Assembly (NCBI RefSeq): GCF_050749815.1 | Contig: NZ_CP192735.1 | Coordinates: 868,001-932,000, forward strand | Source: Dyella_A sp050749815 | Lineage (GTDB): Bacteria; Pseudomonadota; Gammaproteobacteria; Xanthomonadales; Rhodanobacteraceae | Length of the DNA: 64,000 nucleotides | Direction: 5' to 3' | Shown: positions 48,409-57,935 of the stretch, one piece after another | Position numbering within the stretch: the first letter of the stretch is position 1 | How the letters are laid out: the number at the start of each line of letters is the position of its first letter | The notes under the pieces: model-generated | Told to the model about the DNA's origin: nothing | What the model saw: only the letters and a program-made list of their open reading frames with translations | Database searches by the model: none | Program-made: the position numbers and the translations under genes

Positions 48409-50550
48409 TCAGCTGACGGTCGCGCCGCCGCAGAGCTTCTCGAGCAACTGCTGCTGCACGTTGCGGGGGCTCTGGCCGCTCGCCGGCTGGGCCCGCATGT
48501 AGCTGCCATCGGGCTGCAGGATGGAAGCACTGACGTTGTCGGCCAGGTAGAGATCCAGCTCGCGGCGTACGCGCTGGATCATTTTCTTGCCCTCGATGGG
48601 AAAGCCGGTCTCGACGCGGCGGTCGAGGTTGCGCTCCATCAGGTCGGCGCTGGCCAGGTAGAGCTTCTCCTCGCCGCCGTTGGCGAACCAGTACACGCGG
48701 CTGTGCTCCAGGAAGCGGCCGATGATCGAGCGTACGCGGATGTTGTGCGACACGCCCGGCACGCCGGGGCGCAGGCAGCACATGCCGCGAACGATCAGGT
48801 CGATCTTCACCCCCGCCATGCTGGCCTTGTACAGCGCGCGGATCACCTTCGCGTCGGTCACCGCGTTGACCTTGATGATGATCTGCGCCTGCTTGCCGGC
48901 CTCGGCGTGCGCCGTCTCACGGGCGATCAGGTCGAGCAGGGTCTTCTTCAGCGTGAAAGGCGCATGCAGCAACTTCTTCATCGGCTGCACCTTGCCCATG
49001 CCGGTGAGCTGGCTGAACAGTTTGTGCACGTCTTCGCACAGCACCGGGTCGGAAGTGAGCAGGCTGTAGTCGGTATACAGGCGCGCGTTGCCGGTGTGGT
49101 AGTTGCCGGTGCCCAGATGCGCGTAGCGCACCAGCTCGCTGCCTTCGCGGCGTTGTATCAGCATCAGCTTGGCGTGCGTCTTCACCCCCACCACGCCATA
49201 GATCACCACCGCGCCGGCCTGCTGCAGGCGCGAGGCGAGCGTGAGGTTGGATTCCTCGTCGAAGCGCGCGCGCAGCTCGATCACCGTGGTCACCTCCTTG
49301 CCGGCGCGTGCGGCATCCACCAGTGCGTCGACGATTTCGGAGGTGGCGCCGCTGCGGTACAGCGTCTGTTTGATCGCCAGTACAGCCGGGTCTTTCGCCG
49401 CCTGGCGCAGCATGTCCACCACCGGGGTGAACGACTCATACGGATGCAGCAGCAGCACGTCCTGGCGGCTCAGGCTGGCGAAGATGTCGTCGGACTTCTT
49501 CAGCTGCTTGGGAATCGAGGGCGTGAACGGCTGGAACTGCAGATGCGGGAAGCCCGCCTTGCTGGCTACGCCGAACAGGCGCGACAGGTTCACCGCGCCA
49601 TTGACCTCATAGAGCTCGGCGGCGGTGAGATCGAACTGCTTGAGCAGGTAGTCGATCAGCAGCTTCGGGCAGTTGTCGGCCACCTCCAGCCGCACCGCGT
49701 CGCCGAAGCGGCGCGTGTACAGGCCGCCGCGCAGCGCGCGCGCCAGGTCGTCCACGTCCTCCGGGTCGATGGTGAGGTCGGCGTTGCGGGTCAGCCGGAA
49801 CTGGTAGCAGCCGTGCACCTGCATGCCGGGGAACAGTTCGTCGGCGTGGGCGTGGATCACCGACGACAGCAGCACGTGGTTCTCGCCGCCCTCGCAGATG
49901 TCGTCGGGCAGGCGCATCAGGCGCGGCAGCACGCGCGGCGCCGGCACGATCGCCAGGCCCGAGTCGCGCCCGAACGCGTCCACGCCCTCCAACTGCACGA
50001 TGAAGTTGAGGCTCTTGTTCACCAGCAGCGGGAACGGGTGGGTGGGGTCCAGGCCGATCGGCGTGATCAGCGGCGCCACCTCGTGGCGGAAGTAGCGGCG
50101 CACCCACTGCTTCTGCTTCAGCGTCCACTCGTTGCGGCGGATGATGCGGATGCCCTGGGCGGCCAGCTCGGGCAGGATGCGTTCGTTGAGGATCGCGTAC
50201 TGGCGCTCGATCTGCTGGTGCGCCAGCTCGCTGATCATCGCCAGCGCCTGCTTCGGCGCGATGCCGTCCGGCCCGACCAGCTCGTGGTCGAAGGCGATCT
50301 GGTCCTTCAGGTCGGCCACGCGGATCTCGAAGAACTCGTCCATGTTGCTGGAGAAGATCAGCAGGAACTTCAGCCGTTCCTGCAGCGGCATGCTCTCGTC
50401 CAGCGCCTGGTCCAGCACGCGGATGTTGAACTGCAGTTGCGACAGCTCGCGATGGATGTACAGCGAGCGATCGGACAGGTCGACCGCACCCACGGCTTCC
50501 GCAGGTGGCGCGGACGGTGCGGTTGCGGCGGGCTTCTTGCGCTGGTTCAT
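48409..50550 (-). CDS. ppk1: Polyphosphate kinase 1
   Basis: A 713-residue enzyme that polymerises inorganic polyphosphate from ATP. All four PPK domains are visible: N domain (SQLQFNIRVLDQALDESMP, FSSNMDEFFEIRVADLK), head domain, and the two PLD-like C domains with the phosphorylated His in VKTHAKLMLIQRR, YAHLGTGNYHTGNARLYTD, and the FANGGEEKLYLASADLMERN end. I chose the ATG at 50550 (MNQRKKPAAT). No ppx is next to it. Confidence 0.96.
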   Translation of the reverse strand: MNQRKKPAATAPSAPPAEAVGAVDLSDRSLYIHRELSQLQFNIRVLDQALDESMPLQERLKFLLIFSSNMDEFFEIRVADLKDQIAFDHELVGPDGIAPKQALAMISELAHQQIERQYAILNERILPELAAQGIRIIRRNEWTLKQKQWVRRYFRHEVAPLITPIGLDPTHPFPLLVNKSLNFIVQLEGVDAFGRDSGLAIVPAPRVLPRLMRLPDDICEGGENHVLLSSVIHAHADELFPGMQVHGCYQFRLTRNADLTIDPEDVDDLARALRGGLYTRRFGDAVRLEVADNCPKLLIDYLLKQFDLTAAELYEVNGAVNLSRLFGVASKAGFPHLQFQPFTPSIPKQLKKSDDIFASLSRQDVLLLHPYESFTPVVDMLRQAAKDPAVLAIKQTLYRSGATSEIVDALVDAARAGKEVTTVIELRARFDEESNLTLASRLQQAGAVVIYGVVGVKTHAKLMLIQRREGSELVRYAHLGTGNYHTGNARLYTDYSLLTSDPVLCEDVHKLFSQLTGMGKVQPMKKLLHAPFTLKKTLLDLIARETAHAEAGKQAQIIIKVNAVTDAKVIRALYKASMAGVKIDLIVRGMCCLRPGVPGVSHNIRVRSIIGRFLEHSRVYWFANGGEEKLYLASADLMERNLDRRVETGFPIEGKKMIQRVRRELDLYLADNVSASILQPDGSYMRAQPASGQSPRNVQQQLLEKLCGGATVS

Positions 50551-50704
50551 CGGGCTTCTTTCCGGGGAGAGGTCGGCGATGCAGACGGACACCGGCGAGC
50601 GTCATCGCACGGACATGTTGGGCTGCCTACTTGACGTCCATGTGACACGCCCATGCGACACGCCCATGCTACCGGCGGCCGCGCATCGCGGCAGCTGACC
50701 CATG

Positions 50705-51499
50705 TCAGTTGCCGGTGTCGCGGCCGTGCCGCGTGAGGTAGCGGCTGGGCGCGTCGCCGAGTACGCGGCGGAAGGCGGCGGTGAACGCGCTGGGGCTGCC
50801 GTAGCCCAGCTCCACCGCCACGCGGGTAACCGACTCGCCGCGGCCGAAGCGGGTCAGCGCTGCGAGCAGGCAGGCCTGCTGGCGCCAGCTGGCGAAGCTC
50901 ATGCCGGTCTGGCGGCGGAACAGCCGCGTGAAGTTGCGTCGGCTCATCCCCGCCTGCTGCGCCATGGCGTCGATGTCGACGTCCAGCGCCGGGGCATCGA
51001 GCAGGCGCCGGCACAGGCGGGCCAGGCGCGCGTCGCGCGGCAGCGGCGTGTTCAGTGGCAGGGCCGGCATCGCGGCGAGCTCGTCCAGCAGCAGCGCCAT
51101 CACCCGTCCATCGCGGCCATCCAGCGCGTATTCGGCCGGCAGGTCCACCGCCTCGTGCAGCAGCGCGTGCAGCAATGGCGATACCTCGATCACCCGGCAG
51201 TGGATCGGCAGGCCGATCGCCTCGGCCGCCTCGCGGCGCACGTAGGCGCTGTGGGTGGACACGGTGCCGCTCATGCGCACCTCGTGCGCCACGCCGGGAG
51301 GAATCCACAGCGCCCGCCGCGGCGGAACCACCCAGCTGCCGGCATCGGTGATCACCGTGACCACGCCGGTGGCGGCATAGAGCAACTGACCACGCTTGTG
51401 CGCGTGGCGGGGGAGCACGAAGTGCGGCGGGTATTCGTTGCCAGTGGTGACGACGTCGCGCGGGGTGTCTTCGTAGTGGACGACGCGGGTGTTGCGCAT
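50705..51499 (-). CDS. AraC family transcriptional regulator with N-terminal cupin
   Basis: A 264-residue regulator. The N-terminal cupin-like sensor has FVLPRHAHKRGQLLYAATG and ALWIPPGVAHEV; the C-terminal double HTH includes MAQQAGMSRRNFTRLFRRQ and the AraC signature VTRVAVELGYGSPSAFTAAF. It is divergent from the MFS pump, whose start lies 87 bases away, so it very likely controls that gene and itself. The ATG at 51499 begins MRNTRVVHYED. Confidence 0.92.
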   Translation of the reverse strand: MRNTRVVHYEDTPRDVVTTGNEYPPHFVLPRHAHKRGQLLYAATGVVTVITDAGSWVVPPRRALWIPPGVAHEVRMSGTVSTHSAYVRREAAEAIGLPIHCRVIEVSPLLHALLHEAVDLPAEYALDGRDGRVMALLLDELAAMPALPLNTPLPRDARLARLCRRLLDAPALDVDIDAMAQQAGMSRRNFTRLFRRQTGMSFASWRQQACLLAALTRFGRGESVTRVAVELGYGSPSAFTAAFRRVLGDAPSRYLTRHGRDTGN

Positions 51500-51533
51500 G
51501 CCGGTGGTATGGCCCGAATTCAACAGAAGTTGA

Positions 51534-51551
51534 CCCGCTGGTACAAGCGGG
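51534..51551. promoter_or_regulatory. candidate operator between araC-type and MFS genes
   Basis: CCCGCTGGTACAAGCGGG is a perfect 6-bp inverted repeat with a 6-base centre, in the middle of the 87-base divergent interval. A TTGACC hexamer (51530-51535) overlaps its left arm. Confidence 0.45.
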
Positions 51552-51586
51552 CCGCTCGGAGCGACTCTAAAGTGGCCGCCCCGGTC

Positions 51587-52864
51587 ATGCAACGACCCGC
51601 CACTCCCCGAGCCCTGCCAATGGACATTCGTGCCGACGATGCGCCCCTGCCGCCTTCCGAGGCCGTCGCCGCCGCGAGCGTGCCGCGTGCATCCGACGGC
51701 CCTGCCGTCGCGGTGCTCGGCGGCATCAGCTTCGCCCACATGCTCAACGACATGATCCAGTCGCTGATCCTGGCGATCTATCCGCTGCTGAAGGAAGGCT
51801 TCCACTTGAGCTTCACCCAGATCGGCCTGATCACGCTGACCTACCAGATCACCGCCTCGTTGCTGCAGCCGCTGGTCGGCATGGTCACCGACCGCCGGCC
51901 GATGCCGTACTCGCTGCCGGTGGGCATGGGCTTCACCCTGCTGGGGCTGTTGCTGCTGTCGGTGGCGCCCAGCTTTGCGCTGTTGCTGCTGGCCGCCGCG
52001 CTGGTCGGTACCGGCTCGGCGATTTTCCATCCCGAATCCTCGCGGGTTGCCCGGCTGGCGTCGGGCGGGCGGCACGGGCTGGCGCAATCGGTGTTTCAGG
52101 TAGGCGGCAACGCTGGCGCCTCGCTCGGTCCATTGCTGGCGGCGTGGATCATCGTGCCGCACGGGCGCGGCAGCGTAGCCTGGTTCTCGCTGGTCGCGCT
52201 GCTGGCGATCGTGGTGCTGCTGCAGGTGGGGCGCTGGTATGGCGAGCATCACGTGGCGCGCGGCCGGGCGGTCGTGCGGGCGTCCGTCGCTGTTCTACCG
52301 CGGTCGCGGGTGGTCGGCGCGCTGGCCATCCTGGGCCTGCTGATCTTCTCGAAGTACTTCTACCTGGCCAGCCTGAGTAGCTACTACACGTTCTACCTGA
52401 TCCACACGTTCGGCGTGTCGGTGCAGAGTGCGCAGGTGCACCTGTTCGCGTTTCTCGTCGCCGTGGCCGCCGGCGGTCTGATCGGCGGCCCGGTGGGCGA
52501 CCGCATCGGACGCAAGTGGGTGATCTGGGTGTCCATCCTCGGCGTGGCGCCGTTCACCCTGTTGCTGCCGCACGTGGGCCTGGCATGGACCGGCGTGCTG
52601 TCGGTGGTGATCGGGCTGATCCTGGCCTCGGCGTTCTCGGCCATCCTGGTGTATGCGCAGGAGCTGATTCCCGGACGCGTGGGCATGGTCTCGGGTCTGT
52701 TCTTCGGCCTCGCCTTCGGCATGGGCGGCATCGGTGCGGCGGTGCTCGGCAACCTGGCCGACGCGCACGGCATCGCCTACGTCTACCGGCTCTGCGCCTA
52801 TCTGCCGCTGATGGGGCTGATCACCGTGTTCCTGCCCGATCTGGAGCCGCCGCGGGCGCGGTGA
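51587..52864 (+). CDS. MFS transporter, fosmidomycin resistance (Fsr) type
   Basis: A 425-residue inner membrane transporter with 12 predicted helices. The first helix SFAHMLNDMIQSLILAIYPL, followed by FTQIGLITLTYQITASLLQP, and the FHPESSRVARLASGGRHGLA segment are typical of the Fsr subfamily of drug efflux pumps. The long cytosolic N-terminus is Pro/Ala-rich. Two starts are possible, ATG 51587 and ATG 51620; neither has a good ribosome binding site. Its divergent AraC neighbour suggests inducible expression. The exported substrate is unknown. Confidence 0.9.
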   Translation: MQRPATPRALPMDIRADDAPLPPSEAVAAASVPRASDGPAVAVLGGISFAHMLNDMIQSLILAIYPLLKEGFHLSFTQIGLITLTYQITASLLQPLVGMVTDRRPMPYSLPVGMGFTLLGLLLLSVAPSFALLLLAAALVGTGSAIFHPESSRVARLASGGRHGLAQSVFQVGGNAGASLGPLLAAWIIVPHGRGSVAWFSLVALLAIVVLLQVGRWYGEHHVARGRAVVRASVAVLPRSRVVGALAILGLLIFSKYFYLASLSSYYTFYLIHTFGVSVQSAQVHLFAFLVAVAAGGLIGGPVGDRIGRKWVIWVSILGVAPFTLLLPHVGLAWTGVLSVVIGLILASAFSAILVYAQELIPGRVGMVSGLFFGLAFGMGGIGAAVLGNLADAHGIAYVYRLCAYLPLMGLITVFLPDLEPPRAR

Positions 52865-52936
52865 CGCCGTCGTGGGCACGGGTTAGCATGACCGGACCGG
52901 TCACCCCGCGTGACCTGCGACCCCAAGGAGTCACCC

Positions 52937-53692
52937 ATGCGTTCGAGCAATCCCGTCCTGAAAGAAAAGGTCTTCCAGGGCCCGTTCGCCGCGGGCGAGC
53001 GGATGACCATGAACGGCACCATCGCCAAGACCGGCCTGTTGCTGCTGCTGGCCGTGGTGACCGGCAGCTGGACCTGGAACCGCTTCGCCGAAGCCGCTGC
53101 CGACGGCAACCTGCAGGCGGCGATGGCGGCGGTGTCGCCGTTCCTGTGGGGCGGCTTGCTGGTGGGCTTCGCGCTGGCCATGGTGTCGAGCTTCGCGCCG
53201 CGCTGGTCCGGCATCACCGCGCCGCTCTACGCGATTGCCGAAGGCTTCGCGCTCGGCGGCATCTCCGCCTTCATGGAACTGCGGTTCCCGGGCATCGTGC
53301 TGCAGGCGATCATGCTCACCGTGGGCGTGCTGGCGGCGATGCTGCTGCTCTACCGCACCGGGGTAATCAAGGTCACCGACAAGTTCCGCATGGGCGTGGT
53401 GGCGGCCACCGGCGGCATCATGCTGCTCTACCTGGTGGACATCGGCCTGCGCGCGTTCACCAGCATCCAGATCCCCTTCATCCACGAATCCGGCGCCATG
53501 GGCATCGGCGTCAGCCTGCTGGTGGTGGGCCTGGCCGCGCTCAATCTGGTGCTCGATTTCGACATGATCGAGCGCGGCGCGGCGCAGGGCGCGCCGAAGT
53601 ACATGGAGTGGTTCGGCGCGTTCGCGCTGATGGTCACGCTGGTGTGGCTGTACATGGAAATCCTGCGCCTGCTGTCCAAGGCGCGTCGCTGA
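52937..53692 (+). CDS. Bax inhibitor-1/YccA family membrane protein
   Basis: A 251-residue protein with seven predicted membrane helices. It begins MRSSNPVLKEKVFQGP and includes YAIAEGFALGGISAFMELRFPGIVLQA-type sequence and the C-terminal helices LNLVLDFDMIERGA and KYMEWFGAFALMVTLVWLY with the acidic residues typical of the family. YccA-type proteins interact with FtsH in E. coli, and BI-1 homologues can leak calcium; the role here is unknown. AAGGAG precedes the ATG at 52937. Convergent with kdpD. Confidence 0.92.
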   Translation: MRSSNPVLKEKVFQGPFAAGERMTMNGTIAKTGLLLLLAVVTGSWTWNRFAEAAADGNLQAAMAAVSPFLWGGLLVGFALAMVSSFAPRWSGITAPLYAIAEGFALGGISAFMELRFPGIVLQAIMLTVGVLAAMLLLYRTGVIKVTDKFRMGVVAATGGIMLLYLVDIGLRAFTSIQIPFIHESGAMGIGVSLLVVGLAALNLVLDFDMIERGAAQGAPKYMEWFGAFALMVTLVWLYMEILRLLSKARR

Positions 53693-53720
53693 GGCGATCG
53701 ATCCGGGTCAGCCTTCGTGC

Positions 53721-56381
53721 TCAGTCGTCGCTTTTGGGCAGTTCCGACATCGGCAGGCTGATCCGGATCACCGTGCCCACGCCATCGCCCGGCAGCGCCT
53801 CTACGCTGCCGCCGTGCGCGCCGATCATGCCGCGGCAGATCGCCAGCCCCAGGCCGGTTCCCTGCGGGGCGCGGTCGCCGCGGGCTACCGAATAGAACAT
53901 GTCGAAGATGCGCGCGCGTTCGTCCTCGGGAATGCCCGGGCCGCGGTCGGCCACGTCGATCAGCAGGCGCTCGTCGGCGACGTGCACGGTGATGCGCACC
54001 GGCTCGTTCGGCGGCGAGAAGCGCGCGGCGTTCTCCAGGATGTTGAACAGCGCCTGCTCGATCAGTGCCGGATGCACGTACATCAGCACCGGGTCGCGCG
54101 GCGCGTCGGTTTCCACGCGCAGGTCGGGAAACAACTTGCGCAGGCGGCCCAGCGCGGCGCCGACGATCTCCGCGCTGTCGGTCCAGTCGCGGTTGAGCTT
54201 GAGCGTGCCGTGGCCCAGGCGGGTCATGTCGAGCAGGTTCTGGATGTAGCGATCCAGTCGCTGGCCCTCGCCGAGGATCGACGCCAGCAGCTCGCGCCGC
54301 TCGGTTGTCGGCAGCTTGTCCTCGTAGCTCACCAGGGTGCCGGCGGCGCCGATCATCGAGGCCAGTGGCGAGCGCAGGTCGTGCGAGACGGACGACAGCA
54401 GCGCGCTGCGCAGGCGTTCGGTTTCGCCCTGCACGCGGGCGCCCTCCAGCGCATCGGCGAGCCGCGCGCGTTCCAGCGCACGGCCGATGTCCTGCACCAT
54501 CGCCAAGGCGAGGCTGCGTCGGTCGGGGTTCAGCGCGGCCGGGTCGTCGAAGCGAAGCGCCGCCACGCCGAGACGATGATCCTCGGTGCCCAGCGGCAGC
54601 ATCCAGCAGGCGGCGCCGTTGAGCGTGTCGGTATGGCGGCCGGCGGCCTCGGCGTGGCGCTCGCACCAGTCGGCGGCCGCCTGATCCTGGTGGCTCAGAG
54701 CGAAGCTGCGTGGCGCGCTGGCGGCGGGCTGCAGGCGCTGGTCGGTATCGCGCACGAGCAGCGCGGCGTGGGCGCCCAGCGCCTGGGCCAGCGCCTGGGC
54801 GCCGGCCTCGCGCACGGCCTCGGCGTCGGTGCTGGCCGCCAGTTGCTGGCCCAGGCGCAGCAGTGCGCGTGCGCGCACCTGTGCGTCGCGCAGCGAGGCC
54901 ACCTGGCTGGACAGTCGGGTGGCCAGCCGGCTGCACACCAGCGCAGTGACCAGGAACAGGGTCACCGCCAGCACGTCGTCGGCGTTGGCGATCACCAGAG
55001 TGTAGCGCGGCGGCGCGAAGAAGAAGTTGTAGCCGAGGAAGCACAGCACGGCCGTATAGACGGCCACCGCCATGCGTGTGCGCACCGCCACCGCCAGCAC
55101 GGCGATGAGGAAGATCAGCGATAGGTTGGCCACCGACAGGTAGCGGTCCGCGACAAAGGCGGCCATGAAGGCGATGCCGGCGGCCAGGGTGGCGTAGCCA
55201 TAGTCGCTGCGTGATCCGCGTGCGCGGGTGCTCCGCCGCCGGCGCGCCTGGGCGCGCTCCGCCGGCGTGGCGATGATGGTCAGCTCCATGTGCGCACCGC
55301 GGCGCAGCAGCTGCTGGGTGAGCGAGATGCCGAGCAGGCGCGCGATCGGCCGCTCGCGGGTACGCCCGAGGATGATCTGGCCCACGCCCTCGCGATCGGC
55401 ATGGGCGAGCAGTTCGTCGGCAATCACGTGACCGCGCAGGATGATCGTCTCGCCGCCCAGCCGCTCGGCCAGTCGCATGGCGGCGTCGAGCCGTTCGCGG
55501 CGAGCCGGGTCCAGCGTTGCGCCGGTGTCGACGAAGGCGACGCTCCACGGTGCGCCGCGCCGCTCGGCGATGCGGCGGGCCACGCGCACCAGGTAGTCGC
55601 TCTGGCCGTAGCCGTCGATCGCCGCCAGCACGTGCCGGCGCACCGGCATCGCCGTGCCGCGGGCGAGCATGTGCTCGCGCAGGTCGCTGTCGACGTGGCC
55701 GGCGATGGTTTCCACCGCCAGCTCGCGCAGCGCGGCCAGGTTGGTCGGCGAGAAGAAGGCGTTGAGCGCCGCCGCCGCGGTTTCCGGCACGTAGACCTTG
55801 CCCTGCTTGAGTCGGCCGATCAGCTCGCGCGGCGGCAGGTCGACCAGCACGATGTCGCGCGCGCGGTCTAGGAATGCATCGGGCACGGTCTCGCGCACGG
55901 TGATGCCGGTGATCCGGCGCACCTGGTCGTTGCGGCTCTCCAGATGCTGCACGTTGAGCGCGGTGTAGACCTCAATGCCGGCGTCGAGCAGTTCGGCGAT
56001 GTCCTGCCAGCGGCGCGTGTGACGGCCGCCGGGCAGGTTGGTATGGGCCAGTTCGTCGACCAGCAGCACCGCCGGACGCCGCGCCAGCGCGGCGTCGAGA
56101 TCGAACTCGGTGAACTCGCGTTCGTGCTGCTGCACGGTGCGCCGCGGCAGCACTTCCAGGCCCTCCAGCAGCGCCGCGGTTTCGGCCCGGCCGTGGGTCT
56201 CTACCAGGCCGACCACCACGTCCACACCTTGCCGTTTCAGCTCGCGTGCGGCCGAGAGCATCGCGAAGGTCTTGCCCACGCCCGGGGCGGCGCCAAGGAA
56301 GATCTTCAGCCGGTGCTGGTCCGCGCTCTGCGTGGCATGCAGCAGGGCGTCGGCGCGGGCGTCACGCGAGGAATCGGTCAT
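53721..56381 (-). CDS. kdpD: Sensor histidine kinase KdpD
   Basis: An 886-residue K+ and turgor sensor. The N-terminal KdpD domain has Walker A GAAPGVGKT (residues 30-38) and Walker B VLLVDELAHTN; a universal stress protein domain (about 250-370), four membrane helices (about 395-500), a GAF-like domain, and the kinase core with the phosphorylated His in SVSHDLRSPLASM follow, then the ATP-binding GPGIPEDERARIFDMFYS-type N and G boxes. It starts 36 bases after kdpC. The partner response regulator gene kdpE does not follow; the next gene is convergent. Confidence 0.96.
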   Translation of the reverse strand: MTDSSRDARADALLHATQSADQHRLKIFLGAAPGVGKTFAMLSAARELKRQGVDVVVGLVETHGRAETAALLEGLEVLPRRTVQQHEREFTEFDLDAALARRPAVLLVDELAHTNLPGGRHTRRWQDIAELLDAGIEVYTALNVQHLESRNDQVRRITGITVRETVPDAFLDRARDIVLVDLPPRELIGRLKQGKVYVPETAAAALNAFFSPTNLAALRELAVETIAGHVDSDLREHMLARGTAMPVRRHVLAAIDGYGQSDYLVRVARRIAERRGAPWSVAFVDTGATLDPARRERLDAAMRLAERLGGETIILRGHVIADELLAHADREGVGQIILGRTRERPIARLLGISLTQQLLRRGAHMELTIIATPAERAQARRRRSTRARGSRSDYGYATLAAGIAFMAAFVADRYLSVANLSLIFLIAVLAVAVRTRMAVAVYTAVLCFLGYNFFFAPPRYTLVIANADDVLAVTLFLVTALVCSRLATRLSSQVASLRDAQVRARALLRLGQQLAASTDAEAVREAGAQALAQALGAHAALLVRDTDQRLQPAASAPRSFALSHQDQAAADWCERHAEAAGRHTDTLNGAACWMLPLGTEDHRLGVAALRFDDPAALNPDRRSLALAMVQDIGRALERARLADALEGARVQGETERLRSALLSSVSHDLRSPLASMIGAAGTLVSYEDKLPTTERRELLASILGEGQRLDRYIQNLLDMTRLGHGTLKLNRDWTDSAEIVGAALGRLRKLFPDLRVETDAPRDPVLMYVHPALIEQALFNILENAARFSPPNEPVRITVHVADERLLIDVADRGPGIPEDERARIFDMFYSVARGDRAPQGTGLGLAICRGMIGAHGGSVEALPGDGVGTVIRISLPMSELPKSDD

Positions 56382-56417
56382 CGTCGTGTCTCGTCGGTGA
56401 CAGGGCGGATGGAAGGA

Positions 56418-56996
56418 TCAGCGCCTGGCGAGTGCATCCAGCGCCAGATTGAGTTCGAGCACGTTCACGCGGGGCTCGCCCAGCACGCCGAGCTGCCGCC
56501 CCTGCGTGTGCGCGCTCACCAGCGCCTGCACCTGTGTCACGTCGAGCCGGCGGAGCCGCGCCACCCGCGCCACCTGGTACTGCGCCGCGGCCGGGCTGAT
56601 CTGCGGATCGAGCCCGCTGCCCGAGGCCGTCACCAGATCCACCGGCACCGGCGCGTGGTTGCCTGGGTCGGCACCCTGCAGTGCGGCGATGCGCTGCTTC
56701 ACCGCATCGACCAGGGCCGGGTTGGTCGGCCCCTGGTTCGAGCCGGACGATGCGCCGCCATTGTAGGGGTTGGGCGCGGTGGCCGACGGACGGCCCCAGA
56801 AATAGCGCGGGTCGTCGAACGACTGCCCGATCAGCGCCGAGCCGACCGGCTTGCCGTCGCGCGTGATCAGGCTGCCGTCGGCCTGGTGGGCGAAGGCGAG
56901 CCGGGACAGGCCGGTGGCGGCCAGCGGATACAGCACGCCGGTGATCACGGTCATCACCAGCAGCATAAGGAAGGATTGGCGCAGTAGCTTGAACAT
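56418..56996 (-). CDS. kdpC: K+-transporting ATPase subunit C
   Basis: A 192-residue subunit with one N-terminal membrane helix (FLMLLVMTVITGVLYPLAATG) and a soluble domain containing the signatures LIGQSFDDPRYFWGRPSA and SGSGLDPQISPAAAQYQVAR. It stabilises the KdpFABC complex and influences ATP use. I chose the ATG at 56996 (MFKLLRQSFLM). A porin gene and a small ORF separate it from kdpB, unlike the E. coli order. Confidence 0.97.
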   Translation of the reverse strand: MFKLLRQSFLMLLVMTVITGVLYPLAATGLSRLAFAHQADGSLITRDGKPVGSALIGQSFDDPRYFWGRPSATAPNPYNGGASSGSNQGPTNPALVDAVKQRIAALQGADPGNHAPVPVDLVTASGSGLDPQISPAAAQYQVARVARLRRLDVTQVQALVSAHTQGRQLGVLGEPRVNVLELNLALDALARR

Positions 56997-57071
56997 GGGA
57001 ATGCTCGCTTGGTTGGAAAGTGTGGCCACAGCGGGCCACGTGGTGCATTCAGCGATGAAAGATCGACCGCA

Positions 57072-57881
57072 CTAGAACGTGCCCTGCAGCATCACGAAAC
57101 CGCGGCTGCCGCCGACGTTGCGGGTGTCGTTGGCGTCGAGGAAGCTGGCGGTACGACGGTAGAAGTCGGCGTTGGTGGCATGGGTGATGCCGCCGCTGAT
57201 CGACCAGTGCGGGTCGAGCTGGTATTTCAGTGTGGCGCCGAAGTCGCTGTAGCTCGGGCTGCGCGCGTCATTGGCCAGCGGTGTCGCCAGCGTGGTGGTG
57301 TAGTGCGTATGGCCGGCATGCAGGGCCAGGCTCCAGGCATCGGTCAGCGGGAAGCTGGCATCCAGCTGCAGGTAGTCGGTGCCCTTCGAATCGCCGGTAT
57401 AGCCCTGCTCGGTGTCCACGCCGAAATAGTCGGTGAGCGCACGGTTGTACTTCAGGGTGAACTGCTTCCAGCTCAGCGCGGCGTTCGCCTCGGCGGTGTT
57501 GAGCGAGCGCGAGGGCAGGCCAGCCTGGTCGAGGTTGGCGCCGGGGTAGACGTAGCCGTACACGCCCACGCGCCAGGACCAGTCGCTGTTGATGGCCTGA
57601 CCGTAACTGGCGTAAAGATCCAGCTCCATGGCGCCGCCGGGGTAGCTGCGCTCGCTGATGCTCGAGCCCCAGAAGCCGGCGGCAAAACCGTTCGGGTTCG
57701 TGTAGTCGGCGCCGCCCTGGATGGCCGGGCGGCCCCAGGTCTGGGTGAGTCCGCGGAACATGTAGTCGGAGGTAACGGCGACGTTGCCGGTGACCGGGTT
57801 TGCCGGGGCCTGCTGTGCGGCGGCACCGGCGCAGACCAGCGAGAGGAGGGCCGTGGAGGCAGTGAGGTAACGCAGTTTCAT
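57072..57881 (-). CDS. TorF-family putative porin (Gcw_chp type)
   Basis: A 269-residue outer membrane beta-barrel. A signal peptide (MKLRYLTASTALLSLVCAGA, cleavage near AAA-QQ) precedes GNVAVTSDYMFRGLTQTWGR, the start signature of the TorF/TIGR02001 family; alternating beta strands follow and the chain ends in Phe (VMLQGTF), the usual outer membrane signal. It lies between the 68-aa ORF and kdpC within the kdp operon, with gaps of 54 and 75 bases, so co-expression under K+ limitation is likely. Function as a K+ entry pore is inference from position. Confidence 0.88.
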   Translation of the reverse strand: MKLRYLTASTALLSLVCAGAAAQQAPANPVTGNVAVTSDYMFRGLTQTWGRPAIQGGADYTNPNGFAAGFWGSSISERSYPGGAMELDLYASYGQAINSDWSWRVGVYGYVYPGANLDQAGLPSRSLNTAEANAALSWKQFTLKYNRALTDYFGVDTEQGYTGDSKGTDYLQLDASFPLTDAWSLALHAGHTHYTTTLATPLANDARSPSYSDFGATLKYQLDPHWSISGGITHATNADFYRRTASFLDANDTRNVGGSRGFVMLQGTF

Positions 57882-57935
57882 GATGGACTCCGCGTCGCGT
57901 GTTGGAGGTGCGACGCACGGGGGAATGGGATGCGA

